Assembly (NCBI RefSeq): GCF_001426645.1 | Contig: NZ_LMEX01000002.1 | Location: 1-64,000, forward strand | DNA: 64,000 nucleotides | Source of the DNA: Rhodanobacter sp. Root480 | GTDB lineage: Bacteria; Pseudomonadota; Gammaproteobacteria; Xanthomonadales; Rhodanobacteraceae | Direction of reading: 5' to 3' | Part shown: one piece after another, positions 9,248 to 20,064 of the stretch | How positions within the stretch are numbered: position 1 is the stretch's first letter | Layout of the letters: every line of letters begins with the position of its first letter | The notes under the pieces: generated by a model | The model's database searches: none | What the model was told of the DNA's origin: nothing | The model's input: only the letters and a program-made list of their open reading frames with translations | Translations under genes and position numbers: made by a program

Positions 9248-9850
9248 TCAGGGGAGTTGCCACGATTCGATCACCAGTTTCACCTTGTACGGGGGTTTCG
9301 CCGCGTACAGTTTTTTCGGCAGTGGCGGCTGGCGGCTGGTATCCCACTCGCGATAATCCACGCTCCAGCCGTCCTGCAGCAGCGTGGCCGGAAGCCGGTC
9401 CTCGCCGAAGGTGAGTTCCGCCGGGCCGCTGTCGGCGCGCAGCCCCAGCACCCAGGCGCGCAGGTCGCTCAGTGGCACATCCCAACCCAGCGCCCGGTGC
9501 ATCAGTGATTCGGCGTCGCGGCCGCGGATCGGCCCGCCATCCAGGCCTTCCATCAGCGCACCGTGGTTGTCACCGCTGAGGCGGAAGCTCTTGCCGGTGA
9601 CCGGCGCGCGCAACACGAATTCGTAATGGTCGCCGTCCTGGCTCCAGCTGAAACTTCCGCTGCCGCCGTCACTGCCGTTGGATACGCCCAGCCGCCCCTG
9701 CAACACCCAGCGATCGACCGGCGCCAGCGCCTGCTCGCGCGCGTGCTGGGCGGCCAGCAGGCTGGCGTCGCCCTTCATCCGCACCGCGGGCACGCAGGCG
9801 GTCAGCAGCAACGGCAATACCAACAGGGAATACCGCAACCAGCGCCTCAC
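9248..9850 (-). CDS. lolB: Outer-membrane lipoprotein LolB
   Basis: 200 residues with a lipoprotein signal peptide ending in the lipobox LLTAC (Cys19). LolB receives lipoproteins from LolA and inserts them into the outer membrane. The sequence includes the LolB-type strands WVLQGRLGVS and GSFSWSQDGDHYEF. Its start overlaps the stop of the upstream TPR lipoprotein gene by 4 nt, and ispE follows, matching the conserved lolB-ispE-prs order. Confidence 0.92.
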   Translation of the reverse strand: MRRWLRYSLLVLPLLLTACVPAVRMKGDASLLAAQHAREQALAPVDRWVLQGRLGVSNGSDGGSGSFSWSQDGDHYEFVLRAPVTGKSFRLSGDNHGALMEGLDGGPIRGRDAESLMHRALGWDVPLSDLRAWVLGLRADSGPAELTFGEDRLPATLLQDGWSVDYREWDTSRQPPLPKKLYAAKPPYKVKLVIESWQLP

Positions 9851-11595
9851 GGCTGCAGCCTCTTCAGTGTCTCGCGCAGCAAGCTGCTGCGCGGGTCGAG
9901 CTTGCGTACTTCGTCAAACAATTTTTTCGCTTCCTGTTGCTGGCCCTGTTTCCACAGCACCTCGGCCAGATGCACGCCGACGTCGGCGTCCTTGCGCGAC
10001 TGCCACGCGCTGCGCAGAACCTCGGCCGCCTGGTCGAGGTGACCCAGCCGGTATTGCAGCCAGCCCCAGGAGTCGGCGATCGCCGGGTCATGCGGTTTGG
10101 CGGCACGGGCGGCGCGCAGCAGTTTTTCGGCCTGCGGCAGATCGCGGTCGGCATCGGCCAGGGTGTAGCCCAGCGCATTGCTGGCATCGATGTCATCGGG
10201 CTTGATCTCAAGCAGGTGCTCGAAATCCTTCACCGCCAGATCCACCTTGCCCGCCTCGGCATAGGCCAGCCCGCGCCCGTACAGCAAGCCGGGATCGTTC
10301 GGTACCACCTGCAAGGCGCGGTTGAACGCCGCTTCGGCCAGCGTGAAGTGCTGCTCGCGCATGTAGAGCTCGGCGTCCACCTGGTAGGCCTGACGCAGTT
10401 GATCGGGCTGGTCGAGGTAACTCATCTGCAACTGGCTGAGCAGCTCGTGGGCCTCGGCGCTGTGGCCTTGTGACTGCAGGATGACCGCGGTGCGCAGGTC
10501 GGCGTCGAACGCGTGCGGGTCGTCATCAGCCACCTGGTCGTACCAGGTCAATGCCTCGGCATCGCGGCGCTGCATCTGCGCCAGTTGCCCGAGCAGGTAG
10601 GCGTTGTGCCGGCGCACGTCGGACGGCGCCTTCTGCAACTGCTGGTACAACGCCGCGATGGCCTTGTCGTCATCGGCCCGCGCGGCCAGCGACGCGCGCA
10701 GGGCATAGGTGTCGGCATCCTGCGGGCCGTGGTCGAGCACCCGCAAGGCGGCGGCGTTGTCGCCGGCCTGGCTCAACATGCCGGCATAACCCATCCGCAG
10801 CGCGGTGCTTTCCGGGTGACGCGCAACGGCTTGGCGCAGCAGCGCCTGCGCCGCCGCATGGTCACCCTGGCGGAACGTCATCTGCGCCGCCCAGGCATAG
10901 GTTTCGGGGCTTTTGAAGCGCTCCATCGCTGCCTGGGCGATCTGCATGGCGTAGGCATGGCGACCCAGCTTGTCGCCCAGTTCACTCATCGCCAACCATG
11001 CCCTGGGGTCGGCAGGCAGACGTTGTGCCGTGGCCAGTTTTTCCAGTAGACGGCCCGCCTGAGCCTGGTCGCGGGCAGACAGCAAGACACGGCCAAGCTG
11101 ACGCCAGGCGTCCTTGTCGCCGCTGTCCAGCAGGCGCTGCAACTGACGCGCCGCCTCGTCGCCGTCGCCGCGGTCCAGCGCCAGTTGCGCGCGTCCCGCA
11201 GCCAGCGCGGCAGGTTCGGCGCCCAGCGACTGCCAGCGGTCCAGTGCACGCTGCGCGGCGGCGTCATCGTGCACCGCGGTGGCCAGGCCGGCGGCGCGTT
11301 CGGCCACTTCCGGCTCGTTGCTCAGCATCATCGCCTTGCCGAAGAATCCGGCCGCACCGGCGAGGTCGGTGCGGTTCAGCGCCATCTCGCCGGCCAGCAG
11401 CTGGGCCAGCAGATCGTGGTCGGCATCGGGCGTCACCACCACCAGGTGCGTCAACGGCTGCGCGGGCGCCGGTGCGGTGGTGGCTGGCCGCGATGCCATC
11501 GAGGCGCATCCGGCCAGGCCCAGCGCGAATGCCGAGACTGCCGTAAAATGCCGCAGTTGCTTGAACTTGACCGACCTGCTCCGCACACTGTTCAC
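9847..11595 (-). CDS. TPR-repeat lipoprotein
   Basis: 582 residues. An N-terminal signal with lipobox GLAGC is followed by an Ala/Pro-rich linker and then tandem tetratricopeptide repeats over most of the length (for example LLYGRGLAYAEAGKVDLAVK). It is probably an outer-membrane-anchored periplasmic scaffold. It is coupled to lolB by a 4-nt overlap and divergent from hemA. TPR proteins at this position are common in Xanthomonadales; no specific function can be given. Confidence 0.88.
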   Translation of the reverse strand: MNSVRSRSVKFKQLRHFTAVSAFALGLAGCASMASRPATTAPAPAQPLTHLVVVTPDADHDLLAQLLAGEMALNRTDLAGAAGFFGKAMMLSNEPEVAERAAGLATAVHDDAAAQRALDRWQSLGAEPAALAAGRAQLALDRGDGDEAARQLQRLLDSGDKDAWRQLGRVLLSARDQAQAGRLLEKLATAQRLPADPRAWLAMSELGDKLGRHAYAMQIAQAAMERFKSPETYAWAAQMTFRQGDHAAAQALLRQAVARHPESTALRMGYAGMLSQAGDNAAALRVLDHGPQDADTYALRASLAARADDDKAIAALYQQLQKAPSDVRRHNAYLLGQLAQMQRRDAEALTWYDQVADDDPHAFDADLRTAVILQSQGHSAEAHELLSQLQMSYLDQPDQLRQAYQVDAELYMREQHFTLAEAAFNRALQVVPNDPGLLYGRGLAYAEAGKVDLAVKDFEHLLEIKPDDIDASNALGYTLADADRDLPQAEKLLRAARAAKPHDPAIADSWGWLQYRLGHLDQAAEVLRSAWQSRKDADVGVHLAEVLWKQGQQQEAKKLFDEVRKLDPRSSLLRETLKRLQP

Positions 11596-11692
11596 CGTTT
11601 GTTTGACCGTTTCGCCGTATCGCTCCGTACACGGCAGGTTGCATCAAGCTTAGCCTACGCTGCCGTCATTCCTGCCCGGATTCCTTCCGAAA

Positions 11693-12967
11693 ATGCCGCT
11701 GATCGCCCTCGGGCTCAATCACCTCACCGCGCCGGTCAGCCTGCGCGAGCGGGTGGCGTTCGACCCGGACGCCGCTGCGGCAGCCGTGCGCGCGCTGCGT
11801 GGCGAACCGGGCGTGGAAGAGGCACTGATCCTGTCCACCTGCAACCGTACCGAGTTGTACGTGGGCGTAACGGCCGGCGCCGAGGGTATCCCGCAGCAGT
11901 GGCTGAACCGCCACCATCATCTGACGCCGGGCAAGCTGGACGAGTTCCTGTATCGGCACGATGAACAGGATGCGGTGCGGCACATGTTCCGCGTCGCCAC
12001 CGGGCTGGACTCGATGGTGCTGGGCGAGCCGCAGATCCTGGGCCAGGTGAAGGATGCCTACCAGCAGGCCCGCGCCGCGCAGGCCTTGGGCGCACCGCTG
12101 GATCGCCTGTTGCAGCACACCTTTGCCGTGGCCAAGCGGGTGCGCACCGATACCCGCATCGGCGCGCACACGGTCTCGGTGGCATTTACCGCGGTACGCC
12201 TGGCCGAGCAGGTGTTTGCGGACCTGAAGCAGGCCTGCGTGCTGCTGATCGGCGCCGGCGACACCATCGAACTGGCGGCGCGGCACCTGGCCGACAAGCA
12301 GGCACGCCGGCTGATCGTGGCCAACCGCACGCTGGAAACCGCGCAGGAACTGGCCGCCCGCCATGGCGGTTATGCGGTGGCGCTGGCCGACCTGCCGCAG
12401 CACCTGGCCGAAGCCGACATCGTGATCTCCTCCACCGCCGCGCGCACGCCGATCGTCACCCGCGCCATGGTCGAGCAGGCGATGGCCACGCGGCGGCGCA
12501 AGCCGATGTTCATGGTCGACATCGCCGTGCCGCGTGACATCGAGGCCAGCGTGGCCGAGCTGTCCGACGTCTATCTCTATGGCATCGACGACCTGCAGCA
12601 GGTAATCGACGAAAACCGCCGCTCGCGCCAGGCCGCCGCCCGCGAGGCGGACGCCATCATCGACCTGCAGGTGGACCGCTACATGGCCTGGCGCCGTGCG
12701 CTCACCGTGCACAATCCGGCGCTGGACATCCGCCAGCACGCGGAGACCTACCGCGACGAAGTGCTGGAAAAAGCCCGCGCCATGATCGCCCACGGCAAGC
12801 CGACGGACGAAGCACTGGCCTTTCTCGCCAACACGCTGACCAACAAGCTGCTGCATCACCCCAGCGCTCGCCTGCGCGAGGCCGCACTCAGCGGCGACAT
12901 GGATCTGCTGCACGCGGCGGGCCGCCTGTACGGCCTGGACGACGACGCGAACACCCCCCATCTGTAG
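11693..12967 (+). CDS. hemA: Glutamyl-tRNA reductase
   Basis: 424 residues. The catalytic cysteine lies in [12 protein letters not shown], followed by the NADPH-binding domain ([16 protein letters not shown]) and a C-terminal dimerisation helix. It reduces glutamyl-tRNA to glutamate 1-semialdehyde, the first step of the C5 route to haem. The gene diverges from the TPR-lolB operon and is followed by prfA, as in E. coli. Its TAG stop codon is the GTAG of a downstream REP element. Confidence 0.96.
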   Translation: MPLIALGLNHLTAPVSLRERVAFDPDAAAAAVRALRGEPGVEEALILSTCNRTELYVGVTAGAEGIPQQWLNRHHHLTPGKLDEFLYRHDEQDAVRHMFRVATGLDSMVLGEPQILGQVKDAYQQARAAQALGAPLDRLLQHTFAVAKRVRTDTRIGAHTVSVAFTAVRLAEQVFADLKQACVLLIGAGDTIELAARHLADKQARRLIVANRTLETAQELAARHGGYAVALADLPQHLAEADIVISSTAARTPIVTRAMVEQAMATRRRKPMFMVDIAVPRDIEASVAELSDVYLYGIDDLQQVIDENRRSRQAAAREADAIIDLQVDRYMAWRRALTVHNPALDIRQHAETYRDEVLEKARAMIAHGKPTDEALAFLANTLTNKLLHHPSARLREAALSGDMDLLHAAGRLYGLDDDANTPHL

Positions 12968-13039
12968 GAGCGACTTCAGTCGCGATGCTCTTGGCTGTAT
13001 CGGCGCCAAGAAGAGCATCGCGACTGAAGTCGCTCCTGC
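12964..13039. repeat. GTAG-type REP pair (hemA-prfA)
   Basis: GTAGGAGCGACTTCAGTCGC is followed by a 30-nt spacer and its inverted partner GCGACTGAAGTCGCTCCTGC. This is the GTAG-headed REP class known from Stenotrophomonas and relatives. The first TAG is the hemA stop codon. Confidence 0.88.
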
Positions 13040-13076
13040 ATTATTTGCCGCCTGTTAAAGGGTAAACGTACCGGCC

Positions 13077-14156
13077 ATGACCCCATCGATCCGCCGCAAG
13101 CTCGAAGCACTGGCCGAGCGTCACGAGGAAATCGGCCTGCTGCTGGCCCAGCCCGACGTGCACGCCGACAACGCCCGCTTCCGCGCGCTGTCGCAGGAAT
13201 ACGCCCAGCTCGAACCGGTCGCCGTCTCGCTGCACGAACACGACCAGGCCGAACACGAACTGGCCGATGCGCGGGCGATGCTGGACGACGCCGAACTGCG
13301 CGAGATGGCCGCCGACGATGTGCGCCGGCTGGAGCAACGGCTGCGGGAGCTGGACGACGAGCTGCAGATCCTGCTGCTGCCGAAGGACCCGCGCGACGAC
13401 GCCAGCCTGTATCTCGAAGTGCGCGCCGGCACCGGCGGCGACGAGGCGGCGATTTTTGCCGGCGACCTGCTGCGCATGTACCTGCGCTTTGCCGAAAGCC
13501 GCCGCTGGCAGGTGGAGATCCTCAGCGAGCACGCCGGCGAGCACGGCGGCTACAAGGAAGTGGTGGCGCGCATCGAGGGCAAGGGCGCGTATTCGCAACT
13601 GAAATTCGAATCGGGCACGCACCGCGTGCAGCGCGTGCCGGAAACCGAATCGCAGGGGCGCATCCACACCTCGGCCGCCACGGTGGCGATCATGCCGGTG
13701 CCTGACGAGATCGACGAGATCGAGATCAACCCGGCCGACCTGAAAACCGACACCTTCCGCGCCTCCGGCGCCGGTGGCCAGCACGTCAACAAGACCGACT
13801 CGGCCATCCGCATCACCCACCTGCCCACCGGCACCGTGGTGGAATGCCAGGACGAGCGCAGCCAGCACAAGAACCGCGCCCGCGCACTGAGCCTGCTGAA
13901 GGCACGGCTGCTGGACGTCGAGCGCAGCAAGCAGAGCGAGGAACGCTCCGAGGCGCGGCGCCTGCAGGTGGGTTCCGGCGACCGCAGCCAGCGCATCCGC
14001 ACCTACAACTACCCGCAGGGCCGCATCACCGACCACCGCATCAACCTCACGCTCTATCGCCTGCCCGAAATCGTGCAGGGCGATCTGGGCGAGCTGATCG
14101 ATGCGCTGAACCGCGAGTACCAGGCGGATCAGTTGCAGGCGTTGGGCGGCGGGTAA
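13077..14156 (+). CDS. prfA: Peptide chain release factor 1
   Basis: 359 residues. The GGQ loop ([14 protein letters not shown]) that triggers peptidyl-tRNA hydrolysis is present, with the RF1-specific region around [13 protein letters not shown] upstream of it. RF1 reads UAA and UAG. It lies 109 nt after hemA, with a REP pair between them; a prmC gene does not follow. Confidence 0.96.
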   Translation: MTPSIRRKLEALAERHEEIGLLLAQPDVHADNARFRALSQEYAQLEPVAVSLHEHDQAEHELADARAMLDDAELREMAADDVRRLEQRLRELDDELQILLLPKDPRDDASLYLEVRAGTGGDEAAIFAGDLLRMYLRFAESRRWQVEILSEHAGEHGGYKEVVARIEGKGAYSQLKFESGTHRVQRVPETESQGRIHTSAATVAIMPVPDEIDEIEINPADLKTDTFRASGAGGQHVNKTDSAIRITHLPTGTVVECQDERSQHKNRARALSLLKARLLDVERSKQSEERSEARRLQVGSGDRSQRIRTYNYPQGRITDHRINLTLYRLPEIVQGDLGELIDALNREYQADQLQALGGG

Positions 14157-14170
14157 AGAGCCAAGAGCAA

Positions 14171-14285
14171 CCCCCTCCCAACCTCCCCCTGCGAGCAGGG
14201 GGAGGAGCAAAAAGCTGCCTCCCGGGCAGCCAGAGGCTGAGCGCTGTGCCCCCTCCCCTGCTCGCAGGGGAGGGTTGGGGAGGGG
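14171..14285. repeat. Intergenic inverted repeat, CTCCCCCTGC/GCAGGGGGAG family
   Basis: Hairpin CTCCCCCTGC-GA-GCAGGGGGAG at the left and a second hairpin CCCTCCCCTGC-TC-GCAGGGGAGGG at the right, themselves in inverted orientation, fill the gap between the convergent prfA and acylphosphatase genes. Possibly a bidirectional mRNA end. Similar copies occur at 22.3, 41.1, 44.6, 53.6 and 63.2 kb. Confidence 0.85.
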
Positions 14286-14295
14286 TCGCTCTTCG

Positions 14296-14565
14296 TCACC
14301 CGATCCGAAAACCCCGCAACGCCTGCTCCGGCAAGTCCTCCCGACTGACCGCCTCAACCACCGCCATCGGCGGCCCCTGCCGCAGCCAGCGCTGCAACGC
14401 ATCGAGCGCCGACGCCGACCCGCTGGCCAGCACCTCGACGCTGCCATCCGGCCGGTTCTCCGCATGCCCGGCCATGCCAAGCGCCAGCGCCTGATCGCGC
14501 GTACTGGCGCGGAAGAACACACCCTGCACCCTGCCAGTGGCGACAAAACGTGCAGTCGGCATCAC
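14296..14565 (-). CDS. acyP: Acylphosphatase
   Basis: 89 residues, the normal length. It has the phosphate-binding loop GRVQGVFFRAST with the catalytic Arg and a later Asn in HAENRPDGSVEV. The family hydrolyses acyl phosphates in the cytoplasm. Two adjacent ATG codons (14565 and 14562) are possible starts. It lies 10 nt after the TlpA-like gene on the same strand. Confidence 0.94.
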   Translation of the reverse strand: MMPTARFVATGRVQGVFFRASTRDQALALGMAGHAENRPDGSVEVLASGSASALDALQRWLRQGPPMAVVEAVSREDLPEQALRGFRIG

Positions 14566-14575
14566 GACACCCTCA

Positions 14576-15064
14576 TCACGGCTGGCCGATCAGCGCCGCC
14601 AGCGAGGCCTCGGTCACCGGCCCCACGATGTGTTTGGCGACCTTGCCGTCGGGGCTGATCAGGTAGGTGGTGGGCAACCCGCGCGGCTGGTCGAAATCCT
14701 TCAGCGGCTTGTCCAGCGTCACCTGCGCGATCGGGTACACCACCGGCCGTTTCGCCAGGAAGGCCTTGATGTCGGCCGGATCGCTGTCTTCATATGCCAG
14801 CCCGATCGCGCGGACATTCGGGTGCGCCGCCACGAAGCGCGAGATGTCCGGCATCTCCTTGATGCACGGCACGCACCAGGTGGCCCAGAAATTCACGATC
14901 ACCCACTTGCCGCGCTGCGCGGAAAGATCGAACGTCTTGCCTTGCAGCGTGGTCACCTGGAGCGTGGGCTGGGCGGGCATGGCCGACCAAGCGGGCGCGG
15001 CAAAAGCCAGCATCGCGACGGATATGGCCGTCCATACGGCAGGACGGGAAAAGCGGAAAGTCAT
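14576..15064 (-). CDS. TlpA/ResA-like periplasmic thioredoxin
   Basis: 162 residues with a cleavable signal peptide (hydrophobic stretch then APAWSA) and a thioredoxin fold carrying the redox motif WCVPC and the cis-Pro region RGLPTTYLI. Such proteins reduce disulfides in the periplasm, for example in cytochrome c maturation. Its ATG overlaps the stop of the YihY gene by 4 nt. The physiological partner is unknown. Confidence 0.9.
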   Translation of the reverse strand: MTFRFSRPAVWTAISVAMLAFAAPAWSAMPAQPTLQVTTLQGKTFDLSAQRGKWVIVNFWATWCVPCIKEMPDISRFVAAHPNVRAIGLAYEDSDPADIKAFLAKRPVVYPIAQVTLDKPLKDFDQPRGLPTTYLISPDGKVAKHIVGPVTEASLAALIGQP

Positions 15065-16335
15065 GCGTTCGGTTCCTCAATGGCAGGCGCATCGGTGTCC
15101 TGCGGATAGATCTGGTCCAGCCGCGTGCCCAGCGCGGCATGCAGGGTATCGGCCATCACGTCCAGCAATTCAAGCAACGTCCTGGGCAACTCGATGCCCA
15201 GTGCGGCCGCTTCCTCAGCCGGGCGCAACGGCAGGCGGTAATGGGTCTTGTTGTAGACGCGCAGCAGGTCCGTGCTGTCCAGGCTGCGGCAGAGCAACCA
15301 GCCGGCCTCGCCGCGGGTGATCAGGTCGGCGCGTTGCAGGTCGTCGAAATAGGCGGCGATGGCGGCGCTGCGCAGATACGGCTCGCACAATCGTACTTGC
15401 GCCGGATCCACCCGCGAACCATCGCGCTGGGCTTCGATGAAATGGCGCAACACCACCAGCAGCCCCAGGAATTCCGCGCCCTCGGGCAACGTCGTGGCCG
15501 GCGCGTGGTATTCGTACGCCGACAGCGAAGCGGCGACGGACGCCGCCAGTATCACGATCACCCACGACAGGTAGATCCACAGCAGGAAGATCGGGATCGT
15601 GGCCAGCACGCCGTAGATCTGCTGGTAGGTATGCGCATTGCGCACGAACAGCGTGAAGCCCCAGCGGGCGACCTCGAACAGCACCGCACCCAGCAGCGCG
15701 CCGATCGCCGCATCACGGCGCGACACGCGGCAATTGGGGATCACCGAATACATCAGCCACAGCGTCACGAACGTCACCACGAATGGCAACACCACCAGAA
15801 ACCGCTCGGCGATGCTGGTGCCCAGGTCGTAGGCGCCGTGCAGCAACGGCATCGCCGTGACATACGAGGTAGCGGCGATGCCACCACCCACCAGAATCGG
15901 CCCCAGCGTCAACGCGGCCCAATACAGCAGCAGGCGCGATCCCCATCCACGCGGCTGGCGCACGCGCCAGATGCGATCGAGCCGATCCTCGATGCTGATC
16001 ATCATCGACACCGCGCTGAACAGCATCACCAGGATGCTGATGCCGGTGAGCTTGCTGGCGTTGGCCGCGAAACCCAGCATGGTGTTGCGCACCGCCTCGC
16101 CCGCTGCCGGCACGAAATTGTTGAACACGAAGGTGATCAGCGTGTCGCGTGCAGGCTGGAACACCGGAAACACCGAGAACATCGCGAACACCGCCACCAT
16201 CAGCGGCACCAGCGACACCAGCGTGGTGTACGACAGCGCGCCGGCCGTCTCGAAGCATTTGTCGTCGACAAAACGCTGCCAGATGAAGCGGCTGAAATTC
16301 GACGTGCGTTCGCGATTGAAGCGCAGGGCCATCAT
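15061..16335 (-). CDS. YihY/BrkB-family inner-membrane protein
   Basis: 424 residues starting MMALRFNRERTSNFSRFIWQ. About six membrane segments in the first 290 residues match the YihY/virulence factor BrkB family (UPF0761), and a 130-residue cytoplasmic tail with a winged-helix-like pattern follows. The family was once annotated as ribonuclease BN in error; its function is unknown. The frame stays open 56 codons further upstream, but that part overlaps the wrbA 5' region and has no family similarity. Confidence 0.88.
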   Translation of the reverse strand: MMALRFNRERTSNFSRFIWQRFVDDKCFETAGALSYTTLVSLVPLMVAVFAMFSVFPVFQPARDTLITFVFNNFVPAAGEAVRNTMLGFAANASKLTGISILVMLFSAVSMMISIEDRLDRIWRVRQPRGWGSRLLLYWAALTLGPILVGGGIAATSYVTAMPLLHGAYDLGTSIAERFLVVLPFVVTFVTLWLMYSVIPNCRVSRRDAAIGALLGAVLFEVARWGFTLFVRNAHTYQQIYGVLATIPIFLLWIYLSWVIVILAASVAASLSAYEYHAPATTLPEGAEFLGLLVVLRHFIEAQRDGSRVDPAQVRLCEPYLRSAAIAAYFDDLQRADLITRGEAGWLLCRSLDSTDLLRVYNKTHYRLPLRPAEEAAALGIELPRTLLELLDVMADTLHAALGTRLDQIYPQDTDAPAIEEPNA

Positions 16336-16447
16336 TCTTCCATCGTTGCGCCGGAGGGCGGCCTCGTCGCCACAACCATCGCGGCCGGAACCTATGCGGC
16401 ATGAACTCATTGCGGCATGCGCCGGTACACTAGCGTATCGCCCATGA

Positions 16448-17439
<992 letters not shown>

Positions 17440-17440
17440 A

Positions 17441-19036
17441 CTAGTCGGACTGCAGCCGGCAGATGCGCAGGTTGCCGGACGCCTCCTTGCCGTTGCGCCG
17501 TTGCTCCAGCCCGCTTTGCACCGGCGCGCAATCGCTCATGCGGACACCGGGCAGATACCGTTGCAGCAGCGGCAGATCCTCACCGGCGTCGTCGCGCAGC
17601 AGGGCGTACACGGCGCCCGTGTGCGCCGCGATCCGCTCCTGGACCAGCGTATCGAACCGGAAGCCCAGCGCGGACCGGGTGAACCAGCTCAGTCCGATAT
17701 AGCGGTTGTCCTGCGCATGCGGCAGAAACGGAATCACATACGCATCCGGCTGCCCCACCACCAGCACCAGACTGCCACGCTCAACCGCCGGCGGCCGCAC
17801 ATCGAACGTGACATCCGCATACGGCACATGCCCCCAGCCCGGATAGCGGCTGAACCCGGCCAGCAGCAGGAAGGCGCCAGCCATGGCCCACACCAGCCAG
17901 CGCCGCGGCGCCGCGTCTGCCGGCGCGAAAAGCTGCAACGCCGCCAGCAGCAACAAGCCCGAGAGCAACTCCAGCGGCACCGCATAACGCAGGATCGAAA
18001 ACAGGCACAGCCACAGCACATAGGCCGTGGCCACAAACACCAGCAACAACCGTATCGACCGATCCAGCGGCCGGCGCCGCAGCAACCACGGCAACGTCAA
18101 CAGCGCCAGCGTCGACAACCCCGCCAGCGCATAACGCGCATCGGCAAAGTTCACCTCGGTGACGATGTGCTGGTTCTTTCCCAGCCAATACAGCGGATAA
18201 AACAGCCATTGGCCCAGATCGCGCGGCAGATATTGCCGGTCGGTGCCTCCCACCGCCGGTACCCACGCCGAGTGGAACACCTGGTTGAACAGCGGAAAGA
18301 TCGGGTTGCCGGTGAGCTCATAAAGCTGCCAACCCCACCAGCCGTACGCCGCAATGAAACCGGCCAGCGCACCGACACCGAACAGCGTTGCCAGCCGCCA
18401 CGCCTCGCGCCGCATTCCCAGCGCCAGCAACAGGCCCAGCGCCAGGGCCGGGGCGTAAACCACGGCGGTGGGTTTCAAGCCTGCAGCCAGGCCGCCCAGC
18501 AAACCGGCCAGCAGCGCGCGCCGCCATGGCCGGGGTGTGTCGCCACACAACGGCAACAGCACGTACAGGCTCGACAAGATGAACAAGGCCAGCGGCAATT
18601 CGTTGAAGCTGGAACCGGTCTGCGAGACCGTCATCGTTCCGGTCACGCCGATCAGCACAGCCCACACGTCAGCCCAGCCAAACGTGCGCCCGCGCAGCCA
18701 TGCCAGCCGGATCGCGACACGAAACAGCATGAAAACCAGGCCGCCGTACCACAGCCCCTGCACACCCGCGAGCAGCCGCGGCCAATGCTGCAACGGGCCC
18801 GTTCCCAGCAGGAAATACGGCACGTCCAGCAACGGATTGAAAAAGCTCTGCAGGCCCGCCGGCGCCAGGTCCAGCGCCAGCCGTCCGTGCAGCCCGGCCC
18901 AGGCGTTGTAGAGGTGGTAGTTCTTCAGGTCCCAGTTCGCGTCCTGGCCGCGCAGCACCGACAGCAGCGCACCGAAAGACAGGCACGCCAGCAAGGCGCG
19001 CACGCCCAGGAACTTCCGCGCATCCAGCGCCCGCAT
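17441..19036 (-). CDS. Polytopic membrane protein, possible GT-C-type glycosyltransferase
   Basis: 531 residues with about ten to twelve hydrophobic helices and a short periplasmic-type C-terminal tail containing a Cys pair. After the first helix, the loop DANWDLKNYHLYNAW has the acidic character of GT-C glycosyltransferases that use polyprenyl-linked sugars. It shares its first base with the last base of the family 2 glycosyltransferase gene, so a two-step system (lipid-linked sugar synthesis, then transfer) is plausible but unproven. Confidence 0.6.
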   Translation of the reverse strand: MRALDARKFLGVRALLACLSFGALLSVLRGQDANWDLKNYHLYNAWAGLHGRLALDLAPAGLQSFFNPLLDVPYFLLGTGPLQHWPRLLAGVQGLWYGGLVFMLFRVAIRLAWLRGRTFGWADVWAVLIGVTGTMTVSQTGSSFNELPLALFILSSLYVLLPLCGDTPRPWRRALLAGLLGGLAAGLKPTAVVYAPALALGLLLALGMRREAWRLATLFGVGALAGFIAAYGWWGWQLYELTGNPIFPLFNQVFHSAWVPAVGGTDRQYLPRDLGQWLFYPLYWLGKNQHIVTEVNFADARYALAGLSTLALLTLPWLLRRRPLDRSIRLLLVFVATAYVLWLCLFSILRYAVPLELLSGLLLLAALQLFAPADAAPRRWLVWAMAGAFLLLAGFSRYPGWGHVPYADVTFDVRPPAVERGSLVLVVGQPDAYVIPFLPHAQDNRYIGLSWFTRSALGFRFDTLVQERIAAHTGAVYALLRDDAGEDLPLLQRYLPGVRMSDCAPVQSGLEQRRNGKEASGNLRICRLQSD

Positions 19037-19986
19037 CAGCGTGGGTCACTCGCGCTCGGGAGTCCCGGCTGGTTGAGGTACGCCAGATACTTCTGCTCGC
19101 GCCGCCCCAGCGTCACCGTGTCGAGCACCAGCCCGCAAACCAGGAACACGCCGCCGAGCAGGCACAGCGACGCGCTCAGGATCGCGGTGGGGAATCGCGG
19201 CACCAGGCCGGTGGCCAGATAGGTCTCGAACAGCGGCAGCGACAAGCCCACCGCCAGCAACACGCACAAGACGCAAGCCACCGAGAAGAACGCCAGCGGC
19301 CGACCATTCTTGGCCAGCTTCACGATGGTGAGGAAAATACGCCAGCCATCGCGCCAGGTGTTGAGCTTGCTGTGCGAACCCTCCGGCCGCGCGCTGTAGC
19401 GGCTGGGCATTTCCGCTACCGGCATGCGCAATTCCAGCGCGTGGATCGCCAGCTCGGTCTCCGTCTCGAAACCCTGCGCGTGGGCCGGAAACGATTTCAC
19501 GTAACGCCGCGACATCACCCGGTAGCCCGACAGCATGTCGGTAAACGTGTTGCCGAATATCCAGCCGACCAGGCCGGTCAGCAAACGGTTGCCCCATTGA
19601 TGGCCGGCACGATAAGCCTGCGCGTGATCGCTGGATCGGCTGGCCACCACCAGATCCAGGCGCTCGTCGCACAGGCGCTGGATCATCGCCGGCGCATCGT
19701 TGGCGTCATAGGTGGCGTCGCCATCCACCATCACGAAGACATCCGCGTCGACATCGGCAAACATGCGGCGCACCACGTGGCCCTTGCCCTGCAGCCGCTC
19801 CTGCCGCACCTCGGCGCCAGCCTCGCGGGCGATGCGTGCGGTGTCGTCGGTCGAGTTGTTGTCGTACACCACGATCCGCGCCTGCGGCAGGCTGGCGGCA
19901 AACGCGCGCACCACGGAGGCAATCGCCACCGCCTCGTTGAAACACGGAATCAACACCGCCACGCGCGGTACTGTCACTGGGGTCAT
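19036..19986 (-). CDS. Family 2 glycosyltransferase (dolichyl-phosphate-mannose synthase-like)
   Basis: 316 residues. The GT-A catalytic domain begins VAVLIPCFNEAVAIASVVRA and has the metal-binding DGDATYD and a DMLSGYRVMSRR acceptor motif. Two C-terminal membrane helices (about 233-255 and 268-290) anchor it. Such enzymes load a sugar on undecaprenyl phosphate. It overlaps the polytopic membrane gene by one base and diverges from the acyl-CoA dehydrogenase gene. Confidence 0.88.
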   Translation of the reverse strand: MTPVTVPRVAVLIPCFNEAVAIASVVRAFAASLPQARIVVYDNNSTDDTARIAREAGAEVRQERLQGKGHVVRRMFADVDADVFVMVDGDATYDANDAPAMIQRLCDERLDLVVASRSSDHAQAYRAGHQWGNRLLTGLVGWIFGNTFTDMLSGYRVMSRRYVKSFPAHAQGFETETELAIHALELRMPVAEMPSRYSARPEGSHSKLNTWRDGWRIFLTIVKLAKNGRPLAFFSVACVLCVLLAVGLSLPLFETYLATGLVPRFPTAILSASLCLLGGVFLVCGLVLDTVTLGRREQKYLAYLNQPGLPSASDPR

Positions 19987-20064
19987 GGGGCTGGCACGCC
20001 TCGATGGAAACGCGCCTATTCTAGTCGTCTGGCGAAAGCTTCTACGCTCCTAGGGAGAACACCC

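Noticed and set aside
17501..19222. 573-codon plus-strand open frame rich in Gln, Arg and His
   Set aside because: Antisense to the membrane protein and glycosyltransferase genes, with the composition of a shadow frame.
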